NCBI RefSeq assembly: GCF_012489685.1
Contig: NC_080041.1
Location: 26,401,780-26,465,779 of the forward strand
Origin: Lotus japonicus
Taxonomy: Eukaryota; Streptophyta; Magnoliopsida; Fabales; Fabaceae
DNA: 64,000 nucleotides
Direction of reading: 5' to 3'
The stretch's first letter is position 1. Each line of letters opens with the position of its first letter. Of this stretch, positions 57,714 to 64,000 are shown piece after piece. The notes under the pieces were generated by a model. It had not been told where the DNA came from. It worked only from the letters and a program-made list of their open reading frames with translations, and ran no database searches. The translations under genes were made by a program, and so were the position numbers.

Positions 57714-60490
57714 ATTTTTCTGAGAGTTTCCTTGGCCTAGATATCGCCTAAGAATACCTAGGAATCGATTAGATCGAAGAAAAAGTTTGGAAACCCTATT
57801 TTACATAGTGGCCGAAACCTATTGCTTAGGGTACCGTGTCCAAAAATAATTTTTTGGGTCTCTATGACCTGAGCCATTGCGTAGCTCTTTCGATTGTCGA
57901 AATTTTGGCGTGGTTTCGTGTCATTCCGAGTTCTGTAGCTCGAGTTATGCTCGTTTTAGCGAACGAGGTTCTGTCGTCTATCCATGCTTAAATATTGTAC
58001 TCCGAAGCTTCTTAAGCCTTGTCTAACGCTAGTTAGTGTTGTATTGACCGAATTGACTTGTTTTGATTGACCTTCGCTTCGTTTGCTCAAAGATTCGTTT
58101 GGAGGAACACTTGGAGCAGGAAAAGAGGATTGTGAAGGAGCGTTTGAAGAGAACCCTGGAGAATCTACAGGTGAGGGCTACTCTCTGAATTTACTAGATA
58201 ATGCTTTAGGTGTCGACGAATTCGACTTGATTTATGTGTTATGCACTTAATTGCTAAATGTCTGAAATGATTTCTGAGGCTTCGGCCGAGCTTGTTGATT
58301 TCATGATGCTTTGATATTGTGTGCTAAATGATTCATATGCTATGTGCTACATGGTTAATCTAGGATGTGTGATATCTGCTATTTATGCTAAGTGCTACGT
58401 GTTTAAATTAGGATATGTTGATACATGATTTATGATTGTTTGGATTGTGCTGACTTAACTATGTTATTACACATATATCTGCTATGCTTCAGAGTGAGGA
58501 TAACGGGCATGTTATGCCGATTTTATTTTGAGATTTTGAGGAAGTTTCATGGGATGGACCGAGGTTCGTACCCTATTATTGTTTTATGGATCAAGACCTT
58601 CTCTAAGGAAAATGAGTTTGAAAATGATATTGGAAAAACCCCATTTGAATTCACGTAAGAACTCGGGTTGTTCTGTCTAAGGCAAGAAGGGCTTTTAATG
58701 AGGCATTGTGCCCGGGCAGCTTACCTGGGAACTTCTCGGGCCATTACTTGGGTGATGATGGACCTTTTGTTTTGAGACCTTCTCCAGGGAATCATTGGAA
58801 TTATAGGATCTTTGAAACTAATAGGATTAGAGACGAAACTTAAGCAATTTCATAATGAACCTCCATAATGTATTAAACAACCTCAAAACCCTTAATATAA
58901 TGATAAAAGACTCAGACGAAAGTTTAGGGCTTGAACATTAAGTTTTGAAAAATGAGAAGTGTCGTCGAGTCCAAGAGTTGAGAAAACTAGTAAGTTTTTG
59001 AGTATGTTGATGCTCTTGTGCTGTTGGAGCAGCTGTGTTGTTGGACTATCCGGGGGATAAGTCCGGGAAATTGATAGTTTCCGAGTATGTTGATACTCTT
59101 GCTCGTTGAGCAGTTTTGACCATCGGATTGAGATGAGTCGGATGATTTGGAGATCATCATGAGTTATGTGTTGTTGTGGAGACGTGTCTTTTGTCGCAGA
59201 ATCGACTGTTACCTTAGGGTAAGCTTTTAGAGACATTAATTTAGCTAGAACACGTGGCGACGTGTCGAGTGAGATTCGGAGACGTTGTTTGACTAATCAT
59301 CCTGCATTCATGCAACATTAATGAGGTATTAACACAGGACGTACTCTGGACCTCGTCGGTTTCCAAAATGGTCATAAGACCCGGAATGCCGTGTAAGAGC
59401 GTTTGTAGACGACTCTTGTAGCAGACCGAAATGGCAGACCTTCGGGTTTACTGCTGATCTGACTACCGCTGTTGTTGGAGTAAGAGGCACGCGGGCCGAA
59501 ATGGTCCCACCGTGGCTGGTGTTAGGGCTGATCCGTTTGATGTCCATCCCTTTCCGGAATGCATTTGGTTAACTGGGTTAACCGCCATATCATTTCATGC
59601 AACATGCATACTGACTTAGTTGCTGAGTGTGATTGATAATTGTTAATCTTATCTGATGCATGTTAATTGATATTACTGTCTTTTATATTCATTGTGAAAT
59701 ATACAACCCTAGGATGCTATCTCTAACTTATAAGCCTAAGTAGCTATCTATATCTGTATCTATTGGATTTATTATTTACATAATTCTTTGGAGTTGACCC
59801 TCGCGTCTTCTGTGTGTGCTTTGGCGGACAAACGCCCTTTGTCAGATGTCTATGGCGGACTGATTCACGATGGTTCACCCTTCGGGGGGGACTAGGTTTG
59901 AGATGCCGGAACAGGAGCGCATCGCGGTAGCAAGAGGAGGACGGATGGTGTACATAGACTAGGTCGTTCTGGATTCAGATTCGGACGACGATCATGCTAG
60001 CATGTAGGTTTTAGTGCTGGTGTGAGCTCCTCGAGATAGGATTAGTGTAGGAGTAGAGTCTTAGCTCTGACCGTTATGGTTTCTTTTGGGAGCAAGGTAG
60101 TTTCCCGCCTATAGCTTTTTGTGTGGTTTCTCTACGGGAATCACAGAGAGTTGGTTGGGTTAGGAGGTCTTGTTTTAGGCCATCTGGGCTGACTTATTCT
60201 CATTTTTGAGGTTTGTGTTGCGGACACTTAACCTTTACTTTTGGTCTGTACCTTTGCCTACGGGCGTTACCTTCTGTTACTTCCCGTCACTGGAGGTTTA
60301 CTCGTGACGTGGTTTTCTACTTACAGCGGGGGGCTGTATTTATATTATACATTAGTTCTGTTATCTTTTGTTGGGAGTTTATTTCTTTTAGTCTTTGTTT
60401 ATATTATCGACGAAAAAAAATATTCACGTTTTTCCGCTTAAACTTTCTTTTTGGTTACTAAAGTGACGCCACCGAAATCGAGGTGTTACA
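57714..60490 (+). repeat. Partial LARD 3' LTR, copy C
   Basis: It matches the last 2.78 kb of the LTR, ends GGTGTTACA and is followed by TCTCC (60491-60495). Near the gap it has several one-base indels (about 57769, 57851, 57910 and 58440). It carries the private alleles of the copy A 3' LTR. Confidence 0.94.
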
Positions 60491-60495
60491 TCTCC
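60491..60495. repeat. Target-site sequence TCTCC, right copy (C)
   Basis: Same 5-bp sequence and same Tat junction as in copies A and B. The left partner is outside the sequenced contig. Confidence 0.9.
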
Positions 60496-61331
60496 AATGT
60501 ATAGTCATAATAAAAGCGTGCTCTTTTTCTCTGAAAGGAGTTTTTTAACGAGGCGCTCCATCAATAAAATGAAAATTCATGAAATTCATGACCAAAGATT
60601 CCAGGGATTCCCTGACGATCGGAATTGCCGATCGATGCAAAGAATTACGGCGATCACTAGGTGGGACAAGCTTGATCCCCAAAGGGGCTTGCTGGAGCCC
60701 TGAAGGTGGCGGTGATTTCAGAAATGGCCTTTGACGCTTGGGAATCACCCCCCGGAAAGTCTGACGTGATCGCCGGTCCCGTAAACGATGTGCTGGGTAA
60801 GTCTCGCCAGAATACGACGAGCGTCATTAACTAGGCAAAAGTCTTGGGGCCCCCAAATGGCCATTGGGACCCAAGCATTGTAAGCCCCGAGCGGGCAAAG
60901 CCCCGGGCAAAGTCCTCAAGAATGGAGGCCGTTTATCCCTTTGGGGAAAACGTTCAAAGTCTTGACGGAGAAATGCCAAGCAACAAGCCCTAGTTAAAAT
61001 TAACGCACAAAATCGTTAGGCGTAATTCAATCACATGACGCGTGAAAAATAGCGCAAGATATAAGGTCGGCGAATGAATAAGGTGGAAGGCGAGTGCTTG
61101 GTCACTCAGGATGTTGAGTATTTTACTACTCTGAGGCGTTGGGGAATTTAACTATGAAATTCATTCTTAAATTTTTTAAAACAATAAGAATGCGGCGAAG
61201 GCAATTACTCGACAAAATTTGGTGTTCAAAGGCGATATAAAAACAATGGCGAAATGTTGCTTGCATATAGAGAAATGACAGGAAAGTACATTACAGAGGG
61301 CGGTAAAGGTTAAGTACAAACTACAGTTACA
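60496..61331 (+). other. Tat spacer, copy C
   Basis: Matches 28113-28948 with few differences, and is non-coding. With the antisense gene it shows that copy C is Tat sequence continuing beyond the window end. Confidence 0.85.
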
Positions 61332-63966
61332 TTATTCATTATTTCTTTCTTCTTCTTCTTCTTCTCTTGTTTCTTCTTCCTCTTCTTCAGTTGCGGTCCA
61401 GAGGTTTTGATCAATCAAGGGAGGATCGTCGGGACCAACCAATCCTTCAGCAGTGATTTCTTTCATCACTCCCATGGCGCTAAAATCAAGATTTGGGAAC
61501 AAGTGTTGGGCCTGGTCTTTGGCGAGGTAGAAGCCCCGTTCACGGCTGTCATAGGCAATATCGGCGGCTTGTTCCCTCGCCTCAGTGGCTTTGGCTTTCT
61601 CCTCTGATTGCTCGCCCTCTAGCTCTTTAATCCTCGCAAGAAGAGAAGTAATCTCAGCATCTTTCTTGACGAGGGTTGCCCCATGAGCCTCGTTCACCTT
61701 CTTGATCTCTTCAGAATTAGCCCGCATCGCCTCCAGATTTGCCGTCACCAAGGCCAAAGACTCGGCGGACTTTTTCTCCTGCTCCGCCAGCATCTTTTTT
61801 GCCAACTCCAGTTCAGCGCTCAATGTTTCAAGCTCTGACTCCTTGGCAGCCAGCGCCTTGCCTTTGGCGAGCAAGTCCTTCTCTAATTGATCCTTTTCTT
61901 TTCTACAAGCTTGGAGGCTGGAATCAAGGTCGTCCGCTTCCTCCTTCATCAGCTTCAGATGGTCTTCCAGCTCGCCGATCTTGATTCCCGCCGCGCCAAT
62001 CAACTTGTCAGCATGGACTTTGTCTTTTCCCGCCTGCGCCACCAGTTTGTCGAAGCGCCTTTCCCAAGCAGCGGCGGCTTCTTGATGCTGAGCGCTCTCA
62101 GCCTTCAACCGTTCGGCTTCAACGGCTGTGGAGTTGAATTTGTCAAACGCGTGGGCGAAGATGCACCCAGCGCGTAGAAGACAGGCAAGGGTTTCCTCCT
62201 TGGTCTCGTTGATGCCTCGGCTTAACACTTCTTTCTCTATGGCGTCGCGGTTGAGGCCAGTGAGCAAGAACTATGAGGGCTCAATAGCATTGGGTAGCAT
62301 GTTGAAGTGGCTAGAAGAACCACCTCTGTTACCAAGAGCTTGCTCAATCTGGGCTGCCTCGGAAGTAGTGGCGGCACCGGGTGAGGGTCTTTCTTCTTGG
62401 CGAGGTGGGGGAGACAAGGAACGCTCATCGTTCGTGGGAGGCGGGCTAGGAGGTGTGACTTGGCGCGGGGGAGACTTGGGGTTTTCTTTTTCTGTTTCCC
62501 TTTCTTTCTCCCCGGCGGCACCGGAGCCTGTGGTGGCAACTGCGGCGCTTGTGCCAGCAGTTGATGGCTGGTCAGTAGTTGTTGTTGTGGCGCCTATGGT
62601 GGAAGACTTGGCGGCGGCACCGGTAGTTGTACCAGTGGCTGTAGAATCGAGGGTCGTGACAATGACAGGCTCAGTGGCCGCGGCGGCGGAAGCTTCGGCG
62701 GTAGAGAGTTGGCTCGTCCCGTCAGTTGGAGACTTGGAGCTTGCATTGGCGGCGGCGGCGGCAGCTTTCTTGCCTTTGGGCACGGCGGTGGCGGTGGGCT
62801 GAGCGCCGGGGTTGGAAGGGCCAGCCGAGGAACCTTTGACTAGTCTCCTCCTCTTGGGACCCTGAGCGCCTTCAGCTTGATTCTCCGTGCCGCCCCATTT
62901 TTTCCCGTCGCCCTCAGTGTTAAACTTTGGGGAAAAACGGGCCATTTTCCTCTCCCGGGCTTTCAAGAGCTCAGCGTTGGTGAAGTTCATGTCTTCTGCA
63001 AACAATAAATAAAAAATTAGTAGCAACATAAGGAGTAAAAAAGAGAATGTCGATGGTAAAAGTAAACTATAGGTGACCTAAGAATTTGGGTGTCCTTGAG
63101 AGGCCAGCGCCCTCAAGGACCGTTGAGCAGTCGAGGACGGGAAGCGGAGCAAGGAGACTCAAAAAAGCTTTGTCGTTGGCGGACAAAGATTCTTCCGGAG
63201 GATCGGTAATCCTGTTGGGTTTTTCCGTCCAGTAAAGGGGGAAAAGGGCAGTCCCGTCCCTAAGGGTGAAGGCCTCTGGGTAGGCGGGGTGGACCGCCAC
63301 GCGGAAGTACTTCCGGGCAAAGGAGGATTTCGCGTTGCTTTTATGGGGATTCAAACACTTGCGGCCGGCCTGGGCCTTTAGGGAGATCCATCCTTTATTT
63401 TTTATGGACTTAGGGTCAGCATCATAGAGGTAGAAGAAGCTGGTGGGAGTTGGGGCGGTGCCAACCGCGGCGCACAAAATTTCAAAGCACCGGATGAAGG
63501 CCCAGGCGTTGGGGTGAAGTTGACAGGGAGCCGCGTTGATGTCGTGGAGGACGGTTTGAACAAAGGGCGAGAAGGGGAGCCTGATTCCAAGTTCGCCAAA
63601 CATATATTCGTACACAAAGAAAAATTGGGATCTCTTTACGTCGCCATTGGCCTTATGAAACCAGGGGCGGTCCCCGGTACTGCAGGGCCAAATCCTGAGT
63701 TTGGCGTTAAACTCGTCGTCGACAGACAGGCCGCCAAGGTTGCTTACGAATTCCACGATAGGATCACTATCCTGGAAAATGGAAGGTTGGTCTATGGCTT
63801 CGTGTGTGGGTGCTTCTTGGACTGGAAGGGGCAGAGTGGCAAAAGTTTTCAGTCGAAAAGAAGGGATCTCCGGGACCTCCAAGCGGAGGCCGCCGATTGC
63901 GGCGGAATCAGGGTCGCTTCCAGAAGAAGAAGAGGGGTGATTAGAGGAGTTAGGGTCTGAGGCCAT
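61332..63966 (-). pseudogene. Tat antisense gene (aORF), copy C: one amber codon
   Basis: Same layout as copy B and less damaged. Exon 1 is 63966-63078 (transposon-protein-like domain), the intron 63077-62996, and exon 2 runs from 62995 with an unbroken Pro/Ala/Thr-rich linker ending N-A-I-E-P-S. A TAG at 62271-62273 follows. The same frame then continues F-L-L-T-G-L-N-R-D-A-I-E-K into a coiled coil of about 310 residues with an acidic E-E-E-E tail. Apart from this single codon the reading frame is open over about 850 residues. It lies tail-to-tail with pol. Its product may act on the element's RNA or particles, but that is unknown. Confidence 0.85.
62996..63077 (-). other. Coding intron of the antisense gene, copy C
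   Basis: Same 82-nt GT-AG intron as in copy B, with identical donor and acceptor bases, joining the exons in frame. Confidence 0.8.
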
Positions 63967-64000
63967 CTTTTATGATCAAATGATGAAAGGGGAAAAGATG

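Overview
The window is AT-rich plant nuclear DNA, most likely from a eudicot and probably a legume. That is inferred from the element families and intron structures; no marker gene fixes the species. It is dominated by nested transposable elements. It carries two 100-N assembly gaps (15065-15164 and 57614-57713), so it is a scaffold of at least three contigs.

Regions 1-15064 (copy A), 15165 to about 32692 (copy B) and 57714-64000 (copy C, cut by the window end) are three versions of one nested structure. The outer element is a Tat-lineage Ty3/Gypsy retrotransposon with a gag-pol ORF, a second (archaeal-type) RNase H and an antisense gene between pol and the 3' LTR. In all three copies it is interrupted at the same point, about 90 bp after the pol stop where that side is present, by a 9.25-kb non-autonomous LARD-type element. 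The LARD has LTRs of about 4.35 kb around only 529 bp of internal sequence, which is a fused relic of a chromovirus protease and chromodomain. Complete copies are flanked by the same 5-bp duplication, TCTCC. Variants shared among the 5' LTRs or among the 3' LTRs show a single insertion that was later duplicated, either in the genome or in the assembly.

The antisense gene of the Tat element is complete in layout. It has its own TATA box, a 5'-leader intron, an 82-nt coding intron and a protein of about 850 residues with a transposon-protein-like N-terminal part, a Pro/Ala/Thr-rich linker and a long C-terminal coiled coil. It runs tail-to-tail against gag-pol. Both visible copies share one in-frame amber codon, and copy B has an extra frameshift.

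Region 32693-51587 has no intact gene. It holds a candidate solo LTR (33187-34816), a three-level Helitron nest (35314-49160) with SINE-like repeats, a Stowaway-type MITE and degenerate tandem repeats, and a truncated Ty1/Copia RT-RNase H fragment (49355-50458).

Region 51588-57613 is the only stretch with host-type genes. It has a broken type II metacaspase-like gene (+) that has lost most of its catalytic-cysteine motif, and an uncharacterised plant gene (-) split by a 142-bp terminal-inverted-repeat insertion. Between them lies the LTR and primer-binding-site relic of another Tat-like element. No tRNA or rRNA genes, CRISPR arrays or bacterial-type operons were seen.
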